DNA of 6,326 nucleotides from CALAED01 sp937891035 (GCA_035642125.1 DASQSZ010000232.1:1-6326), one strand, 5' to 3'; shown: positions 1-5,774, counted from the first letter of the stretch. Notes: generated by a model from the letters alone, not told the origin. Numbers and translations are program-made.

Positions 1-1
1 T

Positions 2-973
2 GGCCTGGCTCCCGCCGTTGGATCCCATCGGGTACATGGGATGGGCGGCGTCTCCCAGTAAGGTGACCCGGCCGAACGACCAGCGCGGGATGGGATCGCG
101 GTCGCACATCGGATATTCGTAAAACTCTTCCGTGCCGCGGACGAGCTCGACCGGATCAACTTCGGAAAGACGAAACGTCCCCTCGATATGGGGCAACACC
201 TCGTCCAGCCGGCCGGGGCGGTTCCAGTCCTCGCGCCGGGGCGGCGGCATGGAGCCATCGCCGAGCTTGACGACGACCGCCCAGTTCAGCAGATTCGTGC
301 CCGGCTTGTCCGTCTCATTCGCGATGGGGTAAAGCACCAGCTTGGCCCGATTGCCACCGGAGATAATCATGGAGCGGCCGGTGCGGAACGGCGGGTGGGC
401 CGTGGCGCCGCGCCAGAGCATCATGCCATTCCAGGCGGGCGGCCCCTCGCGGGGATAGAACGTACGACGCACCGTCGAATGGATGCCGTCGGCCCCGATC
501 AGGACATCGCCGCGCACCGTCACCTGGTCGGCCGAATCGTCCCGCTCCACGAACGTCGCGACCACGCCATCGTCGTCCTGGGTGAACTCTTTGAGCCGAT
601 GAGCGGTATGAATCTTGTCCGCCCCGATCCGCTCGCACAGCGCGGCATGAAGCACCCCCTGCAACCGGCCACGGTGAATGGAGAACTGTGGAACGTCATA
701 GCCGGCGGCGATGCCGCGCGGCTCCCGCCAGATCTCCTGGCCGAGCCGGTTGACATAGATCAATTCATGGGTGCGAACCGCCACCCGGTCGAGCGCGTCG
801 AGCAGGCCGAGATCCACCAGTTCCTTGATCGCATGCGGGAGGATATTGATGCCGACGCCGAGCTCGTGGATCCCTCGCGACTGCTCGAACACCTCGCACT
901 CGATCCCGGCCGCGTGCAGGCTTAACGCGGTCGTCAGCCCGCCGATGCCGCCGCCGACCACGAGCACTTTCAC
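2..973 (-). CDS. PhzS-like FAD-dependent monooxygenase (3' end cut by window edge)
   Basis: This is a class A flavoprotein monooxygenase, which uses NAD(P)H and O2 to hydroxylate an aromatic or heteroaromatic substrate in the cytoplasm. The 324 visible residues start with the FAD Rossmann motif VVGGGIGGL (residues 5-13), followed by the LGVGINILP segment (38-46), IHRGRLQ (99-105), the DG motif GADGIHSTVR (160-169) and the GD motif GRVTLLGDAAHPMYPMG (301-317). These segments and the WNRPGRLDEVLP stretch (250-261) closely follow the layout I know from Pseudomonas PhzS, the 5-methylphenazine-1-carboxylate hydroxylase. Family members are near 400 residues, so roughly 80 C-terminal residues lie outside the window. 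The GTG start at 973 is set by an AGGGAGGT ribosome binding site (982-989) about 8 nt upstream. It lies 86 bp downstream of the ABC ATPase on the same strand with no evident terminator between, so it is probably the fourth gene of the transporter operon. No phenazine biosynthesis genes are visible, so phenazine is not claimed as substrate. The family call is firm; the substrate is unknown. Confidence 0.93.
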   Translation of the reverse strand, partial: MKVLVVGGGIGGLTTALSLHAAGIECEVFEQSRGIHELGVGINILPHAIKELVDLGLLDALDRVAVRTHELIYVNRLGQEIWREPRGIAAGYDVPQFSIHRGRLQGVLHAALCERIGADKIHTAHRLKEFTQDDDGVVATFVERDDSADQVTVRGDVLIGADGIHSTVRRTFYPREGPPAWNGMMLWRGATAHPPFRTGRSMIISGGNRAKLVLYPIANETDKPGTNLLNWAVVVKLGDGSMPPPRREDWNRPGRLDEVLPHIEGTFRLSEVDPVELVRGTEEFYEYPMCDRDPIPRWSFGRVTLLGDAAHPMYPMGSNGGSQA

Positions 974-1059
974 AACCGCCGACCTCCCTGACCTGTCAAG
1001 ATCCAAGAGCCATATCGGCCGCCGCCACCGCGTCCCGCCGAAATGAGCCTATCCAAGAG

Positions 1060-1806
1060 TCATGTTGCGGTGGCGGGGTTGAGCACGCGGGCCAGGAACG
1101 CCCGGGTGCGCTCATGCGACGGGTCGCCGATCACCTGCGCGGGCGGGCCCTGTTCGACGATGACGCCCTCATCCATGAAGACGACCTGGTCGGCGACTTC
1201 GCGGGCGAAGCTCATCTCGTGGGTGACGACGAGCATGGTCATCCCGTCCATCGCCAGCCCGCGCATCACGCCGAGCACGTCCCCGACCAACTCGGGGTCG
1301 AGGGCGGACGTCGGCTCGTCGAACAGCATGACCTCCGGACCCATGGCGAGCGCGCGGGCGATGGCGACGCGCTGCTGCTGTCCGCCGGACAGTTGGGCGG
1401 GATAGGCCGCGGCCTTGTCGCCGAGCCCCACCCTGTCGAGGTTCTCCCGTGCGATCCGCCCGGCCTCCCGCCTGGGCCGGCGGAGCACTTTGCGCTGCGC
1501 GATCGCCACGTTGTCCAGGGCGGACAGGTGCGGGAACAGGTTGAACTGCTGGAACACCATGCCGATACGGCGCCGTACGGCGTCGATGTCGCACTCGGGG
1601 TCGGTCACCTCCGTACCCCCGATGAGGACGCGCCCGGTGGTGGGTTGCTCCAGCAGGTTCACGCAGCGCAACAGCGTCGATTTGCCCGACCCGGACGGCC
1701 CGATGACGCAGACGACCGCGCCGGCCGCGATCTCGAGGTCGATGCCGCGAAGCACGTCGAGTGATCCGAACGCCTTGTGCAGGCCGTGAATCTCGATCAT
1801 CGTCAC
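1060..1806 (-). CDS. Polar amino acid ABC transporter ATP-binding protein (GlnQ/HisP type)
   Basis: Cytoplasmic ATPase subunit that energises the permease and binding protein encoded just upstream. All ABC motifs are present (numbered from the GTG start, 248 residues): Walker A GPSGSGKST at 36-44, Q-loop QQFNLFPH at 86-93, signature LSGGQQQR at 139-146, Walker B VMLFDEPTSALDPE at 159-172 and the switch histidine in VTHEM at 194-198. The QQFNLFPH and VTHEM forms are typical of the polar amino acid uptake (PAAT) subfamily. I chose the GTG at 1806: it overlaps the permease stop in a GTGA quartet, implying translational coupling, and has AAGGGGA about 5 nt upstream. An ATG two codons later (1800) is the alternative and makes a protein that begins MIEIHGLHKAF. 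The length of about 247 residues is normal. The gene ends 86 bp before the monooxygenase. Confidence 0.96.
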   Translation of the reverse strand: MTMIEIHGLHKAFGSLDVLRGIDLEIAAGAVVCVIGPSGSGKSTLLRCVNLLEQPTTGRVLIGGTEVTDPECDIDAVRRRIGMVFQQFNLFPHLSALDNVAIAQRKVLRRPRREAGRIARENLDRVGLGDKAAAYPAQLSGGQQQRVAIARALAMGPEVMLFDEPTSALDPELVGDVLGVMRGLAMDGMTMLVVTHEMSFAREVADQVVFMDEGVIVEQGPPAQVIGDPSHERTRAFLARVLNPATAT

Positions 1807-2633
1807 CGCTGTCCCCTTCGCTGCCGTGCCTCCAGCCGCCGGACGAGATAGCCAAGCGGGATCGTGATCAGCAGATAGCACAATCCGGCGACCACGATCG
1901 GTGTCGTGTTGCCCACCTGACCGGTGAGGTCGCGGCCGAACTTGGTCAGCTCGCGCTGTTCCAGGGTCACCGCGAGGAAGAGCACCAGCGACGAGTCCTT
2001 GAACAGCAAGATCATCTCGTTCGTGAGCGGGGGGATGATGATGCGGAACGCCTGCGGGATGATGATCGATCGCATCGCCCTGCCGTACGACATGCCGAGC
2101 GACCGGGCGGCCTCCATCTGCCCTCGGGGCACCGCCTCGATGCCCGCCCTGATCGTCTCGGCCATGTATCCCGCCGCGACCATGCCGAGCGCGAGGGTGA
2201 TCTGGCCGACGACCCCGCCGGGGATCTCGATGGCGAACGCGAACGGGATGCCGAAGCCGACGAAGATGATGATCAGCAGCGCGGGCAGGCCGCGGAAGAC
2301 CTCGACGAAGGCCATCGCGAACCATCGGTACGGCGGCACGGAAGACAGCCGCAGCATGGCGATCACCATGCCGACGGCCAGGCCGAACGCGTACGCGAGC
2401 AGGGTGTAGAGAACCGTGTTGCGCAGCCCGACCGTGATGATGTCGGGGAAGAGCTGCCGGGCGACGTCCCAGTTCGCCAGGTTCTGGCGGACCGTGTCCC
2501 AGTCGGCGAGCAGCACGACGGCCAGGACCACCGCGAGGAAGACGGCGTATTCCCCGCCCAGGACGAGTCGGTGCCGCTGCCGCCGGGTCAGCGTGCGCCG
2601 GGGCGGCGCTTCGGTCGTCTCGGACACGCTCAC
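1803..2633 (-). CDS. Polar amino acid ABC transporter permease (HisM/GlnP type)
   Basis: Integral membrane subunit of the amino acid importer, 276 residues. A charged N-terminal tail (1-26) is followed by a helix at about 28-43 and the HisM-type permease domain from about 65, with helices near 67-94, 114-135, 140-157, 198-223 and 243-264. The cytoplasmic EAA loop that docks on the ATPase is clear at 158-180, with the core IRAGIEAVPRGQMEAARSLG. The later segment IIIPQAFRIIIPPLTNE is also a PAAT hallmark. The start is GTG at 2633, 6 nt after the binding-protein stop. No convincing Shine-Dalgarno sequence precedes it, so translation probably depends on coupling; another GTG two codons in (2627) is possible. 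There is only one permease gene, so the membrane unit is presumably a homodimer. The extra N-terminal helix is common in actinobacterial versions. Confidence 0.95.
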   Translation of the reverse strand: MSVSETTEAPPRRTLTRRQRHRLVLGGEYAVFLAVVLAVVLLADWDTVRQNLANWDVARQLFPDIITVGLRNTVLYTLLAYAFGLAVGMVIAMLRLSSVPPYRWFAMAFVEVFRGLPALLIIIFVGFGIPFAFAIEIPGGVVGQITLALGMVAAGYMAETIRAGIEAVPRGQMEAARSLGMSYGRAMRSIIIPQAFRIIIPPLTNEMILLFKDSSLVLFLAVTLEQRELTKFGRDLTGQVGNTTPIVVAGLCYLLITIPLGYLVRRLEARQRRGQR

Positions 2634-2639
2634 AGCTGA

Positions 2640-3452
2640 TCAGCTCGGCAGGCAGTTCTGGCAGGGGCCGATCCATTTCTCATAGATCTTCTTGTACGTT
2701 CCGTCCTGCACGGCCTGAGTGATCGCCTCGTTGATCATCCCCAGCAGCTTGGCGTTGCCGCCCTTCTTCACGGCGAAGCCGTACTGCTCCCCGGTGTCGA
2801 GGTTGGCGACGAGCGCGAACTTGGCGTTCGCGGGGTCCTTCAGCCAGCCCTGGACGACCGGATAGTCCTGAACGATCACATCCACCTGGCCGGTGCGCAG
2901 ACCGTCGAGCTCGGCGGCGGAGTTGTCGAACGACTGCGGATTGAGGCCCTTGCCGCGCACGTAGTCCTCACCGGTCGTCGAGCCCTGGGAGCCGATCTTG
3001 AGCTTCTTGGTCTTGACGTCGTCGAGCGAGGTGATCCCGCTGCCCTTCTCGGCCATCAGGGCCTGCGTGGCGTTGAAGTATGGCTTGGAGAAGTCGAGGA
3101 ACTTCGCCCGGTCGGGCTTGATCGTCATCCCGGCGGCCGCCACGTCGCACTTGCCGGCGTTGAGGGCGGCGCCGCCCTTGATCGTCTCGAAGGACGTGTC
3201 GACGATCTTCTGGGTGACGCCGAGCTTCTTGGCGACCAGATCGATCATGTCGACGTCGAAGCCGACGATCTTGCCGCCCTGGGTGGACTGGAACGGGGGG
3301 TAGGGCAGGTGCGTGCAGGTCGTGAGCCGACCTTGCTCCACCAGGTTGGCGCCTTGAACGGTCGCGCCCGTACCCCCGCCGCCACAGGCGGTGAGGAGCA
3401 GGGCGGCCGTGCAGAGCCCGGCCATGGCGGCGACGCGGCGACGCAGGAACAC
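2640..3452 (-). CDS. Amino acid ABC transporter substrate-binding lipoprotein
   Basis: Extracytoplasmic lipoprotein that captures the substrate for the adjoining permease and ATPase. From the GTG at 3452 it has 270 residues: an n-region FLRRR, a hydrophobic stretch and the lipobox LLTA-C, with acylated Cys23. The type 2 periplasmic-binding fold follows (about 43-262). TCTHLPYPPF (45-54), GFDVDMIDLVAKKLG (64-78) and MTIKPDRAKFLDFSKPYF (109-126) are characteristic of amino acid binders. Arg115 sits where the family binds the alpha-carboxylate, and Asp196 in VIVQDYPVV where the amino group is usually contacted. This supports an amino acid or close analogue as ligand but not a specific one. I chose 3452 because GGAGG lies exactly 5 nt upstream and it gives the most typical signal peptide; in-frame GTGs at 3464 and 3470 are alternatives. 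The C-terminus carries a CQNC pair (264-267) in addition to Cys46 and Cys102. First gene of the operon. Confidence 0.94.
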   Translation of the reverse strand: MFLRRRVAAMAGLCTAALLLTACGGGGTGATVQGANLVEQGRLTTCTHLPYPPFQSTQGGKIVGFDVDMIDLVAKKLGVTQKIVDTSFETIKGGAALNAGKCDVAAAGMTIKPDRAKFLDFSKPYFNATQALMAEKGSGITSLDDVKTKKLKIGSQGSTTGEDYVRGKGLNPQSFDNSAAELDGLRTGQVDVIVQDYPVVQGWLKDPANAKFALVANLDTGEQYGFAVKKGGNAKLLGMINEAITQAVQDGTYKKIYEKWIGPCQNCLPS

Positions 3453-3454
3453 AG

Positions 3455-3462
3455 ATTCCTCC
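3455..3462 (-). promoter_or_regulatory. Shine-Dalgarno site deciding the binding-protein start
   Basis: On the minus strand this reads GGAGGAAT, with GGAGG ending 5 nt before the GTG at 3452. A weaker GGAGAA (3471-3476) lies further up and would serve the alternative GTG at 3464 with about 8 nt spacing. The stronger match and the better signal peptide favour 3452. Confidence 0.65.
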
Positions 3463-3470
3463 ACTTCCAC

Positions 3471-3767
3471 TTCTCCGATAAATGCTCAGACAGTGCCATA
3501 TAAGAACATCACCGGAGGATCCCCCGAAGTCACGGATTTACTACGTCTGCGCTTGCGTCATCCGAAGCGTCAGTGTGGCACTCCGTTACGTCGGCGGCCA
3601 GCTTCGCCTCGGCGACGACCGTTGGGCCGGTGAGCCGGCCGCCGTGACGAGCCACTGAGCCGGTGAAGATCCTGCTCTGTCCGGATGCGGCCGCCGAGAC
3701 GCTATTTCGGCGGTCAACCAGGTTCTCATGCTTGGCGTCCTGATTGTACGAGTTATTTGATTTGCGC
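3471..3767. promoter_or_regulatory. Divergent intergenic region between transporter operon and secreted-protein gene
   Basis: No gene is supported here. The transporter operon is read leftward and the AMIN-like gene rightward, so both promoters should lie in this stretch. For the leftward operon the best -10-like element is TTATAT on the minus strand (3498-3503), about 45 bp before the start, but no good -35 is at the right distance. For the rightward gene, TTGGCG (3732-3737) followed 16 nt later by TATTTG (3754-3759) is a weak match. Between them lie two direct GCGTCA copies with a 12-bp period (3555-3560 and 3567-3572), an 8-bp inverted repeat CGGCGGCC/GGCCGCCG (3592-3599 and 3637-3644) and a tight GGCCGG-TGAG-CCGGCC hairpin (3625-3640). 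These may be operator or attenuator elements; none matches a known binding site that I recognise. Confidence 0.5.
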
Positions 3768-3782
3768 GAAGGGGGTACCACA

Positions 3783-4310
3783 ATGCGCAGATTGCTTGGG
3801 GGATTGCTGGCTCTTGGAGTCACCTTCGTTCTCGCCGGGGCGCTCGGTACGGCCGCGTCGGCCGCCGACTGTGTGACGAACTGGGGATCGTTGGCCAAGG
3901 GCTCACTGGCCGCTCACTCCGAGGGGCCGCTCAACGCCGTCCGCACCGGCCGGCAGGACTGCTATGACCGGCTGGTGCTCGACGTCGCCGGGACCGGCTT
4001 CGGTTACCGGGTCGAGTACGTCGACGAAGTGGTTCAGGACGGCTCGGGGGCGCCGGTCCCGCTGCGGGGCGGCGCCAAGATCCGCATCATCGTGCAGGCC
4101 ATGGCGGCGACCGGCTTCCCCGCGTCCTCGCCCGAGTTGGCCAATGTCTCCGGCTACACGACGTTCCGGCAGGTCGCCGGGGCAGGTGCGTTCGAAGGCC
4201 AGACCACCATCGGGCTGGGTGTGCGGGCTCGCCTGCCGTTCCGGGTCTTCACGCTGCCGCTGGACGGCGGCGGCACCCGACTGGTCACCGACGTGGCCCA
4301 TTCCTGGTAG
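3783..4310 (+). CDS. Secreted AMIN-like domain protein
   Basis: Small exported protein of 175 residues. A Sec signal peptide runs from MRRLL through a hydrophobic core (about 5-24) to a likely cleavage after AASA at residue 27. The mature protein fits the actinobacterial AMIN-like domain as I know it: CYDRLVLDVAG (60-70), YRVEYVDEVVQDGSG (75-89), the R/K-rich beta strand GAKIRIIVQA (97-106), an aromatic FRQVAGAGAFEGQT stretch (128-141), GLGVRARLPFRVF (144-156) and the closing RLVTDVAHSW (166-175). The family's function is not established; AMIN domains proper target cell-envelope proteins, so an extracellular wall-associated role is only a guess. There is no lipobox, unlike many relatives. Cys30 and Cys60 could form a disulfide. 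The ATG is chosen because GAAGGGGG (3768-3775) lies 7 nt upstream and the signal peptide begins there; an in-frame TTG at 3744 would add 13 unlikely residues. It stands alone, followed immediately by a terminator. Confidence 0.87.
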   Translation: MRRLLGGLLALGVTFVLAGALGTAASAADCVTNWGSLAKGSLAAHSEGPLNAVRTGRQDCYDRLVLDVAGTGFGYRVEYVDEVVQDGSGAPVPLRGGAKIRIIVQAMAATGFPASSPELANVSGYTTFRQVAGAGAFEGQTTIGLGVRARLPFRVFTLPLDGGGTRLVTDVAHSW

Positions 4311-4316
4311 TTCACC

Positions 4317-4348
4317 GGGGCGGGGCGGTCGTCCGGCCGTCCCGCCCC
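4317..4348 (+). terminator. GC-rich hairpin terminator after the AMIN-like gene
   Basis: Seven bases after the stop codon there is a 12-bp stem, GGGGCGGGGCGG (4317-4328) pairing with CCGTCCCGCCCC (4337-4348), with one G-U pair and an 8-nt loop. It lacks a downstream T run, as is usual for GC-rich actinobacterial terminators. It separates this gene from the VOC gene, which therefore likely has its own promoter. Confidence 0.65.
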
Positions 4349-4369
4349 ACCCCTCTCAGCCCGGCCCAC

Positions 4370-4411
4370 CAGCGGGTATGTGCTCAGCGGGTATCTGTCG
4401 TACCCGTACGG
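4370..4411 (+). promoter_or_regulatory. Operator-like CGGGTA/TACCCG repeat cluster upstream of VOC gene
   Basis: CAGCGGGTAT occurs twice as a perfect direct repeat (4370-4379 and 4385-4394), 15 bp apart. The second copy also forms a perfect inverted repeat, CGGGTA-N7-TACCCG (4388-4406), with a third half-site, and this runs into the palindrome CCGTACGG (4404-4411). The cluster lies 29-70 bp before the VOC start, where a repressor or activator site would be expected. No clear -35/-10 pair was found, and the regulator is unknown. Confidence 0.4.
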
Positions 4412-4439
4412 CAGGATGCGGTCAAACCAAGGAGGGGTC

Positions 4440-5153
4440 ATGATCGGGAAACTTGACAAGGTGGTGCTCGACGCACCGGATATCGTCCGCCTGTCCGCGT
4501 TCTACCGAGAGCTGACCGGCTGGGTGGAGTCGGACGTCGACGATCACTGGATCACGCTGGGTACGGCCGACGGCTGGCAGATCGGTCTGCAACTGGCGCC
4601 GAACCATCGGCCGCCGCAGTGGCCCGGGCAGGCTCGGCCGCAGCAGGCCCACCTCGACCTGCGGGTGCCCGACCTCGAGGCCGGCCTCGACCGGGTCATC
4701 AAGCTCGGTGGGGCGCTGCTCAACAAAAACGAGTCCTGGTACACGGTGGCCGACCTGGCCGGGCATCCGTTCGATCTGTGCCTGAACGCCGACGATCCGA
4801 ACATCACGCTCATGGGCGTGATGCTCGACTGCCCGGACGCCAAGACGCTGAGCGCGTTCTACGCCGAGTTGCTCGGCAAGCCGGTGACCTACGAGGGCGA
4901 CGGTGTCGCGATGATCGGCAACGACGGCGAGCAACCGGTGCTGTTCCAGCAGGTGGCCGACTACACGCCGCCGCGCTGGCCGGACCCGGCCTACCCGCAG
5001 CAGTACCACCTCGATGTGCTGGTCGACGATCTCGATACCAGCGAGCGGGCGGTGCTCGCCCTGGGCGCCACCAAGATGGACGCCGGCGGGCAGACCTTCC
5101 GAGTCTTCACCGACCCGGCCGGCAAGCCGTTTTGCCTCACGCGCTCCGCATAG
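4440..5153 (+). CDS. Two-domain VOC (glyoxalase-like) family protein
   Basis: Cytoplasmic protein of 237 residues made of two tandem vicinal-oxygen-chelate modules, about 1-118 and 122-237. The duplication is visible: KVVLDAPDIVRLSAFYRELTG (7-27) matches GVMLDCPDAKTLSAFYAELLG (126-146), PQQAHLDLRVPDLEAGL matches PQQYHLDVLVDDLDTSE, and VADLAGHPFDLCL matches FTDPAGKPFCLT. The pattern suits the actinobacterial glyoxalase-6-like group rather than true glyoxalase I. His71 and His190 in the HLD motifs are candidate metal ligands, but the usual first-strand His/Gln is Asp here (Asp11, Asp130), so catalysis is uncertain. Members include dioxygenases, drug-binding and thiol-transfer proteins; none of these can be chosen from sequence. 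The ATG at 4440 is fixed by AAGGAGGGG (4429-4437) just upstream. It is monocistronic as far as can be seen, between a terminator and the methyltransferase remnant. Confidence 0.92.
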   Translation: MIGKLDKVVLDAPDIVRLSAFYRELTGWVESDVDDHWITLGTADGWQIGLQLAPNHRPPQWPGQARPQQAHLDLRVPDLEAGLDRVIKLGGALLNKNESWYTVADLAGHPFDLCLNADDPNITLMGVMLDCPDAKTLSAFYAELLGKPVTYEGDGVAMIGNDGEQPVLFQQVADYTPPRWPDPAYPQQYHLDVLVDDLDTSERAVLALGATKMDAGGQTFRVFTDPAGKPFCLTRSA

Positions 5154-5170
5154 CTCTAGCCGGGCCACAT

Positions 5171-5213
5171 GCCGGCGGCCATTACGTCGCCTCTCGCAGG
5201 GCCCGCCGCCGGC
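5171..5213. terminator. Possible bidirectional terminator between VOC gene and methyltransferase remnant
   Basis: A perfect 9-bp inverted repeat, GCCGGCGGC (5171-5179) and GCCGCCGGC (5205-5213), encloses a 25-nt loop. It lies 17 bp after the VOC stop and directly against the end of the opposing methyltransferase remnant (5214), so it could terminate transcription from both sides. The long loop and the absence of a T run lower confidence. Confidence 0.4.
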
Positions 5214-5461
5214 TCAGGCGGTCAGGTGGCGCTTGGTGATCCGTCCGTCAAAGCGCTTGTCGATCACCCAGCCGATGCACTGCGACAGGTCGGCCCGCGC
5301 CGTGGGCTCAAGCGCTCTCCAGCACGCGGCGACCCGGGCTTAGCCCCGCGAGCGCGGCCAGGTCATCGATCGCCGCAGGGGAAAACCGAGCCAGGCGATC
5401 ATAGAGCCCAGCATCCTCGGTGAACGTTTCCCGCAGCCGTTCCCCGATCGCCTAGCGCCAC
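5214..5461 (-). pseudogene. Class I SAM-dependent methyltransferase remnant, internally deleted and frameshifted
   Basis: Read on the minus strand, two adjacent pieces resemble opposite ends of an actinobacterial class I methyltransferase. The first (5451 to about 5314) contains ERLRETFTEDAGLYDRLARF, then AAIDDLAALAGL and RRVLE, which is the N-terminal cap leading to the SAM-binding loop. Where IGCGTG should follow, the frame instead reads SA and stops at 5308-5310. The second piece, shifted by one frame (about 5318-5214), reads RALEPTARADL, IGWVIDKRFDG and ITKRHLTA-stop, which resembles the usual C-terminus of the same family. About 190-200 residues, including all of motif I and the catalytic core, appear to be lost. 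A second lesion lies near the start: the leaderless GTG at 5461 is one base out of frame with ERLRE, whose own frame has TAG at 5452-5454. It cannot make an active enzyme. The assignment rests on recalled family patterns. Confidence 0.72.
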
Positions 5462-5467
5462 CCGCGG

Positions 5468-5496
5468 AAGCTAGGCACGCCGCGAACCCGTGTCAA
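5468..5496 (-). promoter_or_regulatory. Housekeeping-type promoter of the methyltransferase remnant, leaderless layout
   Basis: On the minus strand, a perfect -35 TTGACA (5491-5496) and a TAnnnT-type -10 TAGCTT (5468-5473) are separated by exactly 17 bp. The GTG of the methyltransferase remnant begins at 5461, 7 nt after the -10 hexamer, so the transcript would start at the start codon. This is the common actinobacterial leaderless arrangement. Confidence 0.65.
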
Positions 5497-5774
5497 GGCG
5501 GGCTGTCGATAAGCGCTTGACTCCTGGTCAACAAGCCGGGCGGGTCCCAGACATCCAGTCGGCGGGTTTTGCATACGGAATTTTATTTCGGGTGCCAGTG
5601 GTGTCGGTTGACGCACCGGCAGGGGAGTAGCGTCCCTGCGGCGTGTGACCAATGTGTTATGTATCAGTTGCGACAGGTATAGGGTTTTTGCTCGTGACCT
5701 GCATAAACTAGATCCCTCGCGACGCGGTTGGGGGATGTGTGTGCCGCGGTCGTGGTCAAGCGATGGGAGATGAG
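5497..5774. other. Non-coding stretch between methyltransferase promoter and membrane-protein gene
   Basis: I see no supported gene here. It contains the palindrome TTGAC-N5-GTCAA (5517-5531), an AT-rich patch (about 5565-5590) unusual for this DNA and a hairpin GCAGGG/CCCTGC (5619-5624 and 5634-5639) with a 9-nt loop. The rightward promoter of the next gene should lie here. TAAACT (5704-5709) and TAGGGT (5680-5685) are possible -10 elements, but neither has a convincing -35. A short GTG-initiated frame of 42 codons (5645-5773) has no ribosome binding site and no recognisable product. Confidence 0.45.
5517..5531. repeat. Palindrome TTGAC-N5-GTCAA, possible operator
   Basis: A perfect 5-bp inverted repeat with a 5-bp spacer (TTGAC TCCTG GTCAA) lies 20 bp upstream of the -35 box of the methyltransferase remnant promoter. 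Position and symmetry would suit a dimeric regulator such as a TetR- or MarR-type protein, but no regulator gene is in view and a short palindrome can occur by chance. Confidence 0.3.

Noticed and set aside
188..925. Long plus-strand open frame of 245 codons
   Set aside because: It lies opposite the flavin monooxygenase, whose FAD motifs are unmistakable; the plus frame has no recognisable domain and is an artefact of high GC.
994..999. TTGACA on the minus strand as a promoter for the monooxygenase
   Set aside because: A -10 at 16-18 bp would fall at or inside the start codon region and no TAnnnT hexamer is there.
1761..2639. Plus-strand open frame of 292 codons opposite the permease
   Set aside because: Its product is a low-complexity Asp/Arg/Glu/His-rich sequence, the mirror of a permease gene with clear helices and an EAA loop.
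3530..3898. Minus-strand frame of 122 codons across the divergent region
   Set aside because: It overlaps the signal peptide region of the AMIN-like gene, has no recognisable domain and no good ribosome binding site.
4422..5168. Minus-strand open frame of 248 codons opposite the VOC gene
   Set aside because: No ribosome binding site or domain; the plus strand has the duplicated VOC motifs and a strong ribosome binding site.
5608..5633. TTGACG plus TAGCGT as a plus-strand promoter
   Set aside because: The spacer is only 14 bp, too short for a standard housekeeping promoter.
5619..5639. GCAGGG/CCCTGC hairpin as a terminator
   Set aside because: Only six strong pairs, no T run and no gene ending nearby on either strand; kept only as a note in the non-coding stretch.
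5645..5773. GTG-initiated 42-codon plus-strand frame ending just before the membrane-protein start
   Set aside because: No ribosome binding site, no recognisable product and no supporting promoter; likely chance, though a leader peptide cannot be excluded.
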